A DNA stretch of 64,000 nucleotides, from assembly GCA_021820525.1 (NCBI GenBank), contig JAKADM010000002.1, forward strand, positions 124,001-188,000, written 5' to 3'. A program made the translations under genes and the position numbers. Under the pieces are notes generated by a model. The model ran no database searches. It was given only the letters and a program-made list of their open reading frames with translations, and had not been told where the DNA came from. Within the stretch, counting starts at the first letter, position 1, and every line of letters starts with the position of its first letter. The DNA comes from Thermoplasmata archaeon (GTDB taxonomy: Archaea > Thermoplasmatota > Thermoplasmata > Thermoplasmatales > Thermoplasmataceae). Of this stretch, positions 17,203-26,337 are shown piece by piece.

Positions 17203-19542
17203 ATGGATCTGGATGTGGATCAGATAGAGAGGAAATGGGAGAAAGAATGGAAAAATAATGGGAAAAAGGAATCGGCTGAAATTGGTGATTCAAAAAGAAT
17301 ATTTTCCATTGACACACCACCACCCACGGTCTCAGGCTCCCTTCATATGGGCCACGCCTATTCCTATCCACACCAGGATATAATGGCCAGATACAAGAGA
17401 TTGAGAGGATTCAGAGTTTTTTACCCCTTTGGGTTTGACAATAACGGCCTTGCCACAGAAAGATTTGTAGAAAAGGAGTTGCATCTTAATATAAATAAAA
17501 TGGAACTGAAAGATATTCTTGAAGCCTGTGAAAGGGTTTCTGGTGAGGCCATAGAGAAGATGAAGATCTTTTTCAGCAGGGCTGGATTCAGTGCCGATTT
17601 TGAAAATGCATATACAACATATTCCCGGGAATCCTGGAAGATTGCACAGTCAATGTTCATTGACCTTCTTGAAATGGGAAGGGCTTACAGGGAATCTGGC
17701 ATGACGGTTACCTGCCCCACATGCAGGACTGCCATATCCCAGATAGAAATGGAAGACCAGGAAAAGGAGACAGATTTCATATATATAACGTTCAAATCGG
17801 AAAGTGGCAGGGAGATCGAAATTGCGACCACAAGGCCTGAAATGCTTTCAGCATGTGTTGCCATTGCAGTTAACAAAGGGGACAGGCGATTAAAGGAATT
17901 AAAGGACGAAATGTTTTTTGTTCCGATCTATGGTAGAAAGGTGCCCCTTATAGGGGATGAAAGGGTCATTATGGACAAGGGTACGGGTGCAGAGATGATA
18001 TGTACCTTTGGGGACCAGAATGACTATGCCATATGGAAGGACCATAATCTTGAATTAAGGAAAATTCTGGACGAAAGAGGATTAATACATGATGATGGCC
18101 CCCTTGAGGGAATGAAGATTGAAGAGGCAAGGAAGAAAATAAAGGAAATCCTCAGATCAGAAGGTCTTGAAAACAAAAGGGAGAAAATAAGGCATTCTGT
18201 GAATACACACGAAAGATGCGGCACGCCCATTGAAATTGGGGTAAGCAGCCAGTGGTATTTGAAATATCTTGACCTCAAGGATGAGCTCATTTCCCAGGGC
18301 AGGAAGATAAAATGGTATCCTGAATTCATGAGGGTGAGATATGAAAACTGGATAAATGGCCTGAAATGGGATTGGTGCATATCCAGGCAAAGAAACCTTG
18401 GCATACCCATACCTGTATGGTACTGCAACAGTTGCGGATCCATCGTATTGCCGCCAAAGGAAAAACTTCCGGTTGATCCCAGATTCGACAGGGGAATCAA
18501 ATGCCAGAAATGTGGATCAGAGGATCTCATGCCGGAAAAAGATGTTCTTGACACATGGTTCACGTCTTCCATTTCACCCACACTGGGAATGGAAATTGGT
18601 GGAGTTGAAAAACACTATCCCATGACCGTAAGATTCCAGGGGCACGATATCATAACAACATGGGCCTTTACAACCATTTACAGATCCCTGATCCATTTCA
18701 AAAGCGTTCCCTGGGAGAATATTGTAATAAGCGGAAATGTGTTTGATTCAAAGGGAGAAAAGATGAGCAAAAGCAAGGGAAATGTTGTTTATCCCGATGA
18801 AATCATAACAAAGTATGGAGCAGATGCCACAAGGCTGTGGGCATCCTCATCCTCCATATATGAAGATATAAACCTGAAGGATCAGGAACTTGTGCGGGGA
18901 AGGCGTACGGTTGTGAAAATATACAATGCCGTAAAGCTTGTTTCTTCCCTTCCCGATGCAAAAATTCATGGTGAACTGAAACTCCCATTCAATAGATGGA
19001 TGAAATCATCCTTAAATATTACTGTAAAGAAGGTACAGGAGGCTTATGATAACTTTGATATATCAAGGGCAAGGCTTGAGACCGATAATCTTTTCTGGAA
19101 CAGCTTCTGCGACAATTACCTTGAGATGATCAAATATTACGTTCAGAGCGGAACGGAGGATGAAAAGATGGAGACTGCGGCATGCGCCAGAGAGTTCGCC
19201 GCATCCATAATGAAACTGTATGCCCCCATTGCACCATTCATAACGGAGGAGGCATACAGCATGCTTAACATGGGAAGAAGCGTCCATTCTCCAGGATGGC
19301 CTGAGACAGAGGAAGAATATTCTGAAGACAGAGAAGATTTTCAGAAAGTTATTGATATAATAGATGCAATCAGAAGGGAGAGAAGCAAACTCAAATCATC
19401 CAGACAGGCCTATTCTGGTTTCTCTGTGGAGTGGCCCTTCCTCCCAGGCGAGAAGTGCCAGGAAATAATCAGGAAAACTCTAAGAGAAGATAACATAAGA
19501 TTTGCCAATGGGGAAATTGAAAAAATAGAAGTATTAAAATAA
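17203..19542 (+). CDS. valS: Valyl-tRNA synthetase
   Basis: Charges tRNA-Val. The 779-residue class Ia synthetase has the HIGH motif as HMGHA (in PPPTVSGSLHMGHA, residues 41-50), an editing CP1 domain (residues 150-340, with TTRPEML and NDYAIWKDHNL), zinc-ribbon-like CNSCG...CQKCGS at about 407-445, the KMSKS loop as GEKMSKSKGN near residue 520, and a helical anticodon-binding domain. The WDWCISRQRNLGIPIPVWYC segment identifies ValS rather than IleS. It is a bit shorter than bacterial enzymes because the C-terminal coiled coil is absent, which is usual in archaea. It is divergent from the dtdA operon. Confidence 0.95.
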   Translation: MDLDVDQIERKWEKEWKNNGKKESAEIGDSKRIFSIDTPPPTVSGSLHMGHAYSYPHQDIMARYKRLRGFRVFYPFGFDNNGLATERFVEKELHLNINKMELKDILEACERVSGEAIEKMKIFFSRAGFSADFENAYTTYSRESWKIAQSMFIDLLEMGRAYRESGMTVTCPTCRTAISQIEMEDQEKETDFIYITFKSESGREIEIATTRPEMLSACVAIAVNKGDRRLKELKDEMFFVPIYGRKVPLIGDERVIMDKGTGAEMICTFGDQNDYAIWKDHNLELRKILDERGLIHDDGPLEGMKIEEARKKIKEILRSEGLENKREKIRHSVNTHERCGTPIEIGVSSQWYLKYLDLKDELISQGRKIKWYPEFMRVRYENWINGLKWDWCISRQRNLGIPIPVWYCNSCGSIVLPPKEKLPVDPRFDRGIKCQKCGSEDLMPEKDVLDTWFTSSISPTLGMEIGGVEKHYPMTVRFQGHDIITTWAFTTIYRSLIHFKSVPWENIVISGNVFDSKGEKMSKSKGNVVYPDEIITKYGADATRLWASSSSIYEDINLKDQELVRGRRTVVKIYNAVKLVSSLPDAKIHGELKLPFNRWMKSSLNITVKKVQEAYDNFDISRARLETDNLFWNSFCDNYLEMIKYYVQSGTEDEKMETAACAREFAASIMKLYAPIAPFITEEAYSMLNMGRSVHSPGWPETEEEYSEDREDFQKVIDIIDAIRRERSKLKSSRQAYSGFSVEWPFLPGEKCQEIIRKTLREDNIRFANGEIEKIEVLK

Positions 19543-19569
19543 ACATAAGCATGGGATGGTGTTAACATA

Positions 19570-20082
19570 ATGTTCCTTAAAGGTGAAACTGCACTGAAAA
19601 TGGGGATTGCTCTTCTTATAGTTTCAATTGTAGTTTTCAGTGTTTCCATATTCGGTATTTACAGCACAATAAACAGTTTCACGGATGTGAAATCCAGGGG
19701 CCCTTCCCCAAATATATTCTCCATAAACGCATCTGCAGGTGAGCCCCTGAGCTACACCGTTGATATCAATACAAATACAACCAACAATTTTACCACCTAT
19801 CTTCTTTCTCCCGGAGGCCAGATATATCTTGAATCAAACTTCACAGGTGCAGGAGTGTCAAGGTCCATGGTTGCGAACCAGAATGGCAACTGGCATCTTT
19901 ATGTTCTTAACAGGGGAAATCAAAGTTCAAATATAAGTGTGCACCTGGGCTCCCTTCCATTCTATCTGGAAGCGGGTGCATATGCAGGTCTGACAATACT
20001 TGTGGTTGGGATTGTCCTGATCATATATTCCTTTGACATGGCAAGAAGGGAGAAGAACAGGCAGGCTGAAAGATTCAGGTAA
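19570..20082 (+). CDS. Two-TM protein with external beta domain
   Basis: A 170-residue protein with a hydrophobic segment at residues 10-35, an Asn/Ser/Thr-rich domain at 36-130 that is probably outside the cell and carries many N-x-S/T glycosylation-like sites, a second membrane segment at about 132-155 and a short basic cytoplasmic tail. The layout resembles small envelope proteins of Thermoplasmatales; no family is recognised. It follows valS by 27 bases on the same strand and may be cotranscribed. Confidence 0.6.
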   Translation: MFLKGETALKMGIALLIVSIVVFSVSIFGIYSTINSFTDVKSRGPSPNIFSINASAGEPLSYTVDINTNTTNNFTTYLLSPGGQIYLESNFTGAGVSRSMVANQNGNWHLYVLNRGNQSSNISVHLGSLPFYLEAGAYAGLTILVVGIVLIIYSFDMARREKNRQAERFR

Positions 20083-20098
20083 TTTTAAATTTAAAAAT

Positions 20099-22489
20099 TT
20101 AAAAAGTTTTTGCGGTTTTGGTGTAAATCTCCCTTATCTCCTCTATTCTTCCAATGGTCTTTTCAAACTTTTTCATGAACTCCATTTCCCTTATCTGTTT
20201 GAGTGATTGGTCATTCCCCAGCGTTGCAAAGGGAACTGTATTTTCCATGGTTCTTGTTGTTGTTCTTGATGCTTCAAATATGGAGTGTAGCCTTTCCATA
20301 AGAGGCTGGAAATTGCCCACGAAAAACTTCCTTGCGTGTATGTTTGTTCCAAGGCTCACTATATAGGATGGCAGATCCTGCTTCTTTATGTTCCCGGCCA
20401 TAACATAGTCATAGCCTTTCTTCAATCCGTCTTCATTTTCCATCTGGCCAAGGGCAGATATGAGCTTTACCCTGTCCTCATCGTTTTCTGATTTCTCTAT
20501 AAACTCAATTATTTTTTCTGCCCTTCCCTCTTCCACTGCGAAGGCCCTGGCAATCATTGCCCTGGATTCAGGTTCCTGCTCAAAGAAAGAATTAAACTGT
20601 GAGGATAAATCCCTTCTGAAATTCCTGTCTGATCTGGAATATACTGAAATTAAGGAATTGTATGCGATCTTCACATTGGGATCAGATTCATCCTCTTTCT
20701 TCATATCTTTGTGGATTGAATAAAATTCATTAATTTCCTTTCCAATCTTTTCCGAGCCATCCAGAAGGGTATAAAGAAGATCCAGTTCCCTTGAAATCTC
20801 CCTTATTACCATTGGATATTCACTCTTCCATACTATTTTCATTCTTTTGAGGAATTCAGAACCGCTTATCATTCCCGCAGAAAGAATGGCAAAGTTATCC
20901 GAAAGGAAGTTATACATTTCAAATTCATTCAACTGATTCATATTTTTTGAGATTGAATCAAGAAGACCCTCTGAAATTTTTACCCTGTAAAAACCTGCAG
21001 AATGGCCATTCAATGATGATATGCCATCAAGATCAATTTCCATCTCCTTTCCATCCATGAGATGGCTTTCATATTTTCCGTTCCTCTTTATTACGAGAGG
21101 TATGGGCCATGCCTTGCTTCCGTCAATATTTCCATTGCCATAGAATCTTCCCTGCTTCAGATGGACCCTTTTACCATTCTTTTCTGCAACTATGAGTGGA
21201 TAACCTTCCTCTTTGATCCATTTTTCCATAATTCTGGATATTTCCATGCCAGATTCCCTTTCAAGGCTTTCCCAGAGGTCCCTGCCTTCTGCATTGGAAT
21301 AGGAAAATTTCTTCAGATAGGCGCTTATCCCTTTCCTGAAATTCTCCCTTCCCATGTATGTTTCAATCATTCTCAGGATGCTTGATCCTTTTCCGTAGGA
21401 TATCTCATCAAAGATCTCTGCGATTTCAGAGGGGTCATTAACCTTTGCATCTATGGGGTGGGTGAGTTTGAACGAATCGTTTCTCAGGGCCCCCTCTGTC
21501 CTTAAAAATATCTGGTCTCCCACGGGATTCCATTTTTCCTTAATTTCCTGGACAATTTTATAACTCATAAATGTTGCAAAACTTTCATTTAACCACAGGT
21601 CGTTCCACCATTTCATTGTTACAAGGTTGCCGAACCACTGATGGGCAAGTTCATGGGCAATAACCTCTGCCGTGCCCTTATATGTGGACAGACTGGTGGA
21701 TTTGCCAATGCTCAGATAAATTTCCCTGAATGTTATTGCACCCCAATTTTCCATTGCTCCTGCAGCAAATTCAGGAACGGAAATGATGTGCACCTTTGGC
21801 AGAACATAATCTATTCCAAAATAGGCATTGAACCTTTTGAGCACTTCAGAGGTTATTTCATCAGGGAATGTGGAATCTGTAAGATGTTTTTCAGGCGCAG
21901 CCAATATTATGTCGGTATTTCCTGATCTGCTCTTCCTCTGGGAGAACTTTCCAATTCCCAGGTATATGAGATAGGTGGACATACTCGGGGTTTCCTCAAA
22001 CTCGACCGTTTTTGTCCCGTCCCCATTCCTCACTTCAGATTTAACAGGCATATTTCCTATGGCATCCAGATCCTGGCCAATCCTCACTCTTATGGAAAAT
22101 ACAGCCTTGGATGAGGGATTATCGGCACAGGGAAATACCCTTCTTGCGCCTGTGCTTTCAAACTGGGTTGTGAGCATCACACCTTCTTTATATTTTGCTC
22201 TATACAGTCCGGAAAGCTTTTCATTAACATTGCCTGTATAATCAATTTCTATCCTTTTCTTTCCCTTTCCTGTACTGATTTTGAGAATGCTATTATCATC
22301 AAGGATGCTGAATTTTCCATCTTTCCCATTTACACTCACACCCTTAATTTCCATATCCTCCATATCAAGAAATAGATCTTCATCTCTGTTTTCCACATTT
22401 ATTCTTACCTTGCCTGAGAACGGTTTCTTTTCCATATCTATATTCAGATCTATTTCATATCTTTCAAAAACTGCGTCGTTGGTGTGCAT
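20099..22489 (-). CDS. M1 aminopeptidase, tricorn-interacting factor F2/F3 type
   Basis: Releases amino acids from peptides made by the proteasome and tricorn protease. The 796-residue protein has the M1 exopeptidase motif GAMEN (residues 244-248), the zinc site HELAHQW (H279, E280, H283) and the third ligand E302 in WLNESFA. Length and the C-terminal helical domain match factors F2 and F3 of Thermoplasma; which of the two cannot be told by eye. No signal peptide is present, consistent with cytosolic peptide degradation. It is preceded on the same strand by tsr3. Confidence 0.9.
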   Translation of the reverse strand: MHTNDAVFERYEIDLNIDMEKKPFSGKVRINVENRDEDLFLDMEDMEIKGVSVNGKDGKFSILDDNSILKISTGKGKKRIEIDYTGNVNEKLSGLYRAKYKEGVMLTTQFESTGARRVFPCADNPSSKAVFSIRVRIGQDLDAIGNMPVKSEVRNGDGTKTVEFEETPSMSTYLIYLGIGKFSQRKSRSGNTDIILAAPEKHLTDSTFPDEITSEVLKRFNAYFGIDYVLPKVHIISVPEFAAGAMENWGAITFREIYLSIGKSTSLSTYKGTAEVIAHELAHQWFGNLVTMKWWNDLWLNESFATFMSYKIVQEIKEKWNPVGDQIFLRTEGALRNDSFKLTHPIDAKVNDPSEIAEIFDEISYGKGSSILRMIETYMGRENFRKGISAYLKKFSYSNAEGRDLWESLERESGMEISRIMEKWIKEEGYPLIVAEKNGKRVHLKQGRFYGNGNIDGSKAWPIPLVIKRNGKYESHLMDGKEMEIDLDGISSLNGHSAGFYRVKISEGLLDSISKNMNQLNEFEMYNFLSDNFAILSAGMISGSEFLKRMKIVWKSEYPMVIREISRELDLLYTLLDGSEKIGKEINEFYSIHKDMKKEDESDPNVKIAYNSLISVYSRSDRNFRRDLSSQFNSFFEQEPESRAMIARAFAVEEGRAEKIIEFIEKSENDEDRVKLISALGQMENEDGLKKGYDYVMAGNIKKQDLPSYIVSLGTNIHARKFFVGNFQPLMERLHSIFEASRTTTRTMENTVPFATLGNDQSLKQIREMEFMKKFEKTIGRIEEIREIYTKTAKTF

Positions 22490-22547
22490 AAACGATCATG
22501 GCAAACACATACTAAATCTGTTTGCTCCCTTATTTTGATTGTTTTTA

Positions 22548-23060
22548 TCAATCAAGGCCATATGCCCTCTCTATTTGATGTATTGTATCCTCATCCTGAG
22601 CCTGTGCATATTCTTCCAGAAGATTTCTGTTGATTTCAAGGAATGTATGACCCCAGTGGAACTTTGACATGATTTTCTCCGCCATTTCCTTAAATCCTGT
22701 AATATAAAGTAATGCGCTGAGGGCCTCTGCAGATGATAGCAAACTCCTTTTTCCATAGTTTACGGGATTTGCTGCAATCAGTGTGGGCAGTTTCCTCTCA
22801 AATGATCCATGATCACCATATAAGAGATCGTCCCTTTTCCATGAACCCTCTATGAGGCAGATTCCCCTTCTAATTACCAGTTCCCTGTCGTTCTTTGTAC
22901 AGAATTTTTCCGAATCTGCTCTAAGGATCAGATGAACTTTCATGGACCTCCTGCTGGTTTCTGATGCAATGCCAAGATCCCTGAGTTTTCTCATTGTTGC
23001 CTTTTTTGGATCGTCCTGCTTCAGATCCACATAGTATATTTTTGGTGCACCTTCCATCAT
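22548..23060 (-). CDS. tsr3: 18S/16S rRNA aminocarboxypropyltransferase Tsr3
   Basis: Transfers the aminocarboxypropyl group from SAM to a modified uridine of small-subunit rRNA. The protein shows the Tsr3 blocks: a DPKKATMRKL segment near the N-terminus, a central EGSWKRDD-like segment, RKLPTLIAANPVNYG, LSSAEALSALLYITG, and the C-terminal FHWGHTFLEINRNLLEEY. ATG at 23060 is chosen over a TTG at 23075; an AGGT lies a few bases upstream of it. The gene follows the MBL-fold gene almost without a gap. Confidence 0.85.
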   Translation of the reverse strand: MMEGAPKIYYVDLKQDDPKKATMRKLRDLGIASETSRRSMKVHLILRADSEKFCTKNDRELVIRRGICLIEGSWKRDDLLYGDHGSFERKLPTLIAANPVNYGKRSLLSSAEALSALLYITGFKEMAEKIMSKFHWGHTFLEINRNLLEEYAQAQDEDTIHQIERAYGLD

Positions 23061-23075
23061 ATTTTTTACCTGCAA

Positions 23076-23864
23076 TCAGTCATAAAACTCCTCTATCTTT
23101 GGATCGGAAGGATCTCCCTTAATATATGCTCCTGAATGCTCAGTGTCGTGTGAAAATAGAATCAAAAACTTTTCATCTATGGCCTTCCTCAATAAATCCT
23201 TCTTTACCCTGAGCGTGGTAAGGGGCATGGAATCTATGGCGGTTATCCTTGAGGGCTTCAGATGAAAGGATGAGGGAATTATATCTCCTGCATACATTAT
23301 TCTGGTTGAACCTTTTTTATACAAGATTATCTGATGCCCAGTGGTGTGCCCTGAAGATCTTACAATATTGAAACTACCAACCTGGATGTTTCCAAAGAGA
23401 GGCCTGATTTTGGTTCCTGAAAAGGTTTTATCCCATTTTACATAACTTCCCCTTGAAAGTTCATCAGGATTTTTCATATTCCCGATTTCTGTATTTGAAA
23501 CGTAAATGGTTGCGCCCGGAAAATCCGTAAAGCTATGTCCCATATGATCGAAATGAAGATGGGACTGGAATATGCCATCAACTTTTTCTATTCCTCTTTT
23601 CCTGATCTCTTCAAGAAGATCAGAATCCTTTGTGCACTGGAACCATTTTCTGATATTTTCATCCGGCTCTTTTCCAATGCCTGAATCAAGAATGTATATT
23701 TTGCCATCATCCTCAATCACAGGAACATTTGCTCTCAATGTAACCCTGTGTTCATCATTTTCCTTAAAGGTCCTTGACCAAACATTCCTTGGCGTTATGC
23801 CGAAATATGCCCCTGGGTCAAGGGTAAAATGGCCATCTTTTGCAACAAAAAAATCAGACTCCAT
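23076..23864 (-). CDS. Metallo-beta-lactamase-fold hydrolase
   Basis: A 262-residue MBL-fold enzyme with the zinc-binding HLHFDHMG motif near residue 98, a later SGHTTGHQ histidine, an Asp ligand in YAGDIIP and a final His in FSHDTEHS. The pattern fits the lactonase-like branch (AHL-lactonase/AttM type), but substrates in archaea are unknown. It lies between a DNA methyltransferase (23-base gap upstream) and tsr3 (start nearly abutting its stop), so the three genes probably form one transcript. Confidence 0.85.
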   Translation of the reverse strand: MESDFFVAKDGHFTLDPGAYFGITPRNVWSRTFKENDEHRVTLRANVPVIEDDGKIYILDSGIGKEPDENIRKWFQCTKDSDLLEEIRKRGIEKVDGIFQSHLHFDHMGHSFTDFPGATIYVSNTEIGNMKNPDELSRGSYVKWDKTFSGTKIRPLFGNIQVGSFNIVRSSGHTTGHQIILYKKGSTRIMYAGDIIPSSFHLKPSRITAIDSMPLTTLRVKKDLLRKAIDEKFLILFSHDTEHSGAYIKGDPSDPKIEEFYD

Positions 23865-23887
23865 GATTCCCTAACCCCTGCAAGCAA

Positions 23888-24946
23888 TTATTCCTTTTCT
23901 GTTTTTTTATATCTTCGCCCCTTCTTCTTTTCCATGATGAATATATATTCATGTTTGAAAACATAAAAATTTCCCATAAGGGCCCTGTATCTCCACAATT
24001 CTTCCTGATTTGACTTTCCCCTTGTGAGATCGTAGTTTTTTACCACAATGGATTTTAAATTGAAGCCTGAGGCCATCAATTCATTCATGGTGAGAAATCC
24101 AAGAGGAATCCATTCACCCCCTGAATATTTATCCCCAATTACCAGAACTGCCATCCTTCCATCTTCAAGAACATCATACACCTTTTCTCCAAGGATTCTC
24201 ATGGATCTTAGAAATTCCTTTGTTGAAGGCATGTTTGAAAGATCTTCCGTGTCATCTGAGAATTTTATAATATCCCAGTATGGTGGATGAAGTATGGCAA
24301 GCTGAAACTTTTCAATGCCGTTTTCTTCCATGATCCTTTTGTAATCAATTTTTATTGAATTTCCCCTGATCACCTTAGTTTTGACATTGAATCTGTTCTC
24401 CTCATTTTCAATGTTTTTCTCAGATGTTTCAACTGCATCAGGAGATATGTCAATTCCAATGCCGTTCCTGCCATTCCTTCTGCATTCAATCAGGGTTGTT
24501 CCACTTCCGGCAAAGGTATCAAGCACCCACTCATTCTTTTTAGTATACCGATTAATCATCTGATATGGGATTTGAGGAATAAAGTTACCCCAGTAATTTG
24601 CGTTATGGGCACCCGATCTGTCCCTCCTTTTAATTATCCATAGACTGTCTGTTATAATATCCTCATATTCACGCCACCTGTTCATATCCATATCATTAAT
24701 CTTCCCCCTCTTCGGTCCAGAGAGGGATTTAAGGGCTATTCTTGCATAATGTACTGCCCTTTCCTGTGAAAGGGATTCCCTGATTTTTAAAACGTCTTCC
24801 CTTATATATTTTAACTCTGAATCATCCGGGAGGGATTCAACATGAATAAGGATCTGGTCTGCAATTTCCCTTATTTCCTGAATATCCTGCTTCTTTAAAA
24901 TTGATGATATTTTTGAAACTATATTATCATAAATGTTTGATTCCAT
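23888..24946 (-). CDS. Orphan SAM-dependent DNA methyltransferase, permuted motif order
   Basis: The 352-residue protein has the SAM-binding motif DTFAGSGTT at residues 143-151, followed by IGIDISPDAVETS, and a catalytic motif HPPYWD at 220-225, which replaces the common DPPY. The segment IPQIPYQMINRY before the SAM motif is typical of N4/N6 DNA amino-methyltransferases. Motif I precedes motif IV. Residues 1-100 are a helical extension. No restriction enzyme gene is next to it. The ATG at 24946 is preferred to a TTG at 24952; a TATA-like ttatatatatttt lies about 25 bases before it. An RNA target cannot be excluded. Confidence 0.75.
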   Translation of the reverse strand: MESNIYDNIVSKISSILKKQDIQEIREIADQILIHVESLPDDSELKYIREDVLKIRESLSQERAVHYARIALKSLSGPKRGKINDMDMNRWREYEDIITDSLWIIKRRDRSGAHNANYWGNFIPQIPYQMINRYTKKNEWVLDTFAGSGTTLIECRRNGRNGIGIDISPDAVETSEKNIENEENRFNVKTKVIRGNSIKIDYKRIMEENGIEKFQLAILHPPYWDIIKFSDDTEDLSNMPSTKEFLRSMRILGEKVYDVLEDGRMAVLVIGDKYSGGEWIPLGFLTMNELMASGFNLKSIVVKNYDLTRGKSNQEELWRYRALMGNFYVFKHEYIFIMEKKKGRRYKKTEKE

Positions 24947-25000
24947 TCTCAAACAATGATCTTCAAAATATATATAAAATATTTATTATCTGCATTCCTT

Positions 25001-26203
25001 TCAGAATACAGGTATCTTTTCGTCCACAAACATCTGGGTGAGGTCAAAGATGTGTTCCAGTTCATAGTCTGCTATGGCTGTGATGTTGTTTTTGTGTTTT
25101 GATGCATCCACATTGTCTGCGTATATTACCTGAAGATCTGCAACATGTGGGTTGTCTATGCTTCTTCCTATCTGGGAAACTATCCTGACGAATACCTCAA
25201 CCACATCGTTTCCCTCTTCCTTAACAACCTTATCTGCTATCCTGTTGGAAAGCACATTGTACAGTTTTCCAACGTGGGTAACCGGGTTCTTTCCAGCTGC
25301 AGCCTCCATACTCATGGGTTTGTATGGGGTGATTATTCCGTTAACCCTGTTTCCTCTTCCCACAGAACCGTCGTCTCCGTTTTCCATGGAAAGACCTGTG
25401 ACTGTTAAGTAATGGCTTGTTATTTTGTCTCCATCCTTATCTGCAGTGTTTATGAATATCTTAACATCCTCGTCTGTGACCTTTTTTGCATGATCTTCCA
25501 GAAGGTTCTGAAGCTGTTCCTTTACAGAGAAATATTCAGAACTATCCTTTACATACTTATCCACATATGCAGCAGCAACTGTTAGATTTATTGTTTTGTT
25601 CTGCCTGTATCCCATGACCTTAATATCATAGCCAATAGCTGGAAGCTTTGATTTTAATTCCCCATTAATGTACTTCTCTGTTTCCTTTACAAGCCTCTCT
25701 GTATCTGTGAATGGCGCAAATCCAACTCCAAAGGATGTGTCGTTTGCTCTGTGCTTTGATGTATCGTATACATCTCTGAGATCAACTGATCCATGGCCTA
25801 TTCTTGAATCGATCATTACATCCCCGTCAAGATCGAGATGCTTGAACTGTTTCTCAAGATATCTCTTTGCAGCCTTCACAGCCACAGCTTTCACGGGCAG
25901 CCTTTCATTATTTACAGTGGTTGTTGCCCTTCCGCTCAGAAGAATATAAACCGGGTCAAGAACTGCCCCTCCACCGAACTTCGGCGATGACTGGCCGCCA
26001 ACTACCTCAACCTGATCTGTGTTGTGGTGCAATATCTTTCCGAACTCCTTTATATAATACTTGCTCAGTTCCCTGCTTACTGCCTCTGCAATTCCATCAG
26101 AAACGCTGTCCGGATGACCAATTCCCTTTCTCTCTACAAGTTCTACCTCTCTCTGAAAGGTTGGTACCTGCTTGATTGCCTCTACTGATATGTTCCTTGC
26201 CAT
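25001..26203 (-). CDS. mat: S-adenosylmethionine synthetase, archaeal type
   Basis: Makes SAM from methionine and ATP. The 400-residue protein belongs to the archaeal MAT family (AdoMet_Synthase of the archaeal class, distinct from bacterial MetK): it has VELVERKGIGHPDSVSDGIA at the N-terminus, GGGAVLDPVYILLSGRAT, DSRIGHGSVDL, GVGFAPFTDTERLV and GRGNRVNGIITPYKPMSMEA. Full length. It lies directly upstream of the methyltransferase gene on the same strand, separated by about 55 bases that contain the latter's own promoter. It is divergent from purH. Confidence 0.95.
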   Translation of the reverse strand: MARNISVEAIKQVPTFQREVELVERKGIGHPDSVSDGIAEAVSRELSKYYIKEFGKILHHNTDQVEVVGGQSSPKFGGGAVLDPVYILLSGRATTTVNNERLPVKAVAVKAAKRYLEKQFKHLDLDGDVMIDSRIGHGSVDLRDVYDTSKHRANDTSFGVGFAPFTDTERLVKETEKYINGELKSKLPAIGYDIKVMGYRQNKTINLTVAAAYVDKYVKDSSEYFSVKEQLQNLLEDHAKKVTDEDVKIFINTADKDGDKITSHYLTVTGLSMENGDDGSVGRGNRVNGIITPYKPMSMEAAAGKNPVTHVGKLYNVLSNRIADKVVKEEGNDVVEVFVRIVSQIGRSIDNPHVADLQVIYADNVDASKHKNNITAIADYELEHIFDLTQMFVDEKIPVF

Positions 26204-26337
26204 TTATTATTCCTCTCAGGAGGCAAGATTTCTTTTTTATAAAATGTTTTGTCAATTTAAAGAATAAATTACCTGACAAAATGAATAATTACCATGGGTA
26301 ATAATAAAGATATTATGACAAGAATTACTGTTGAACC

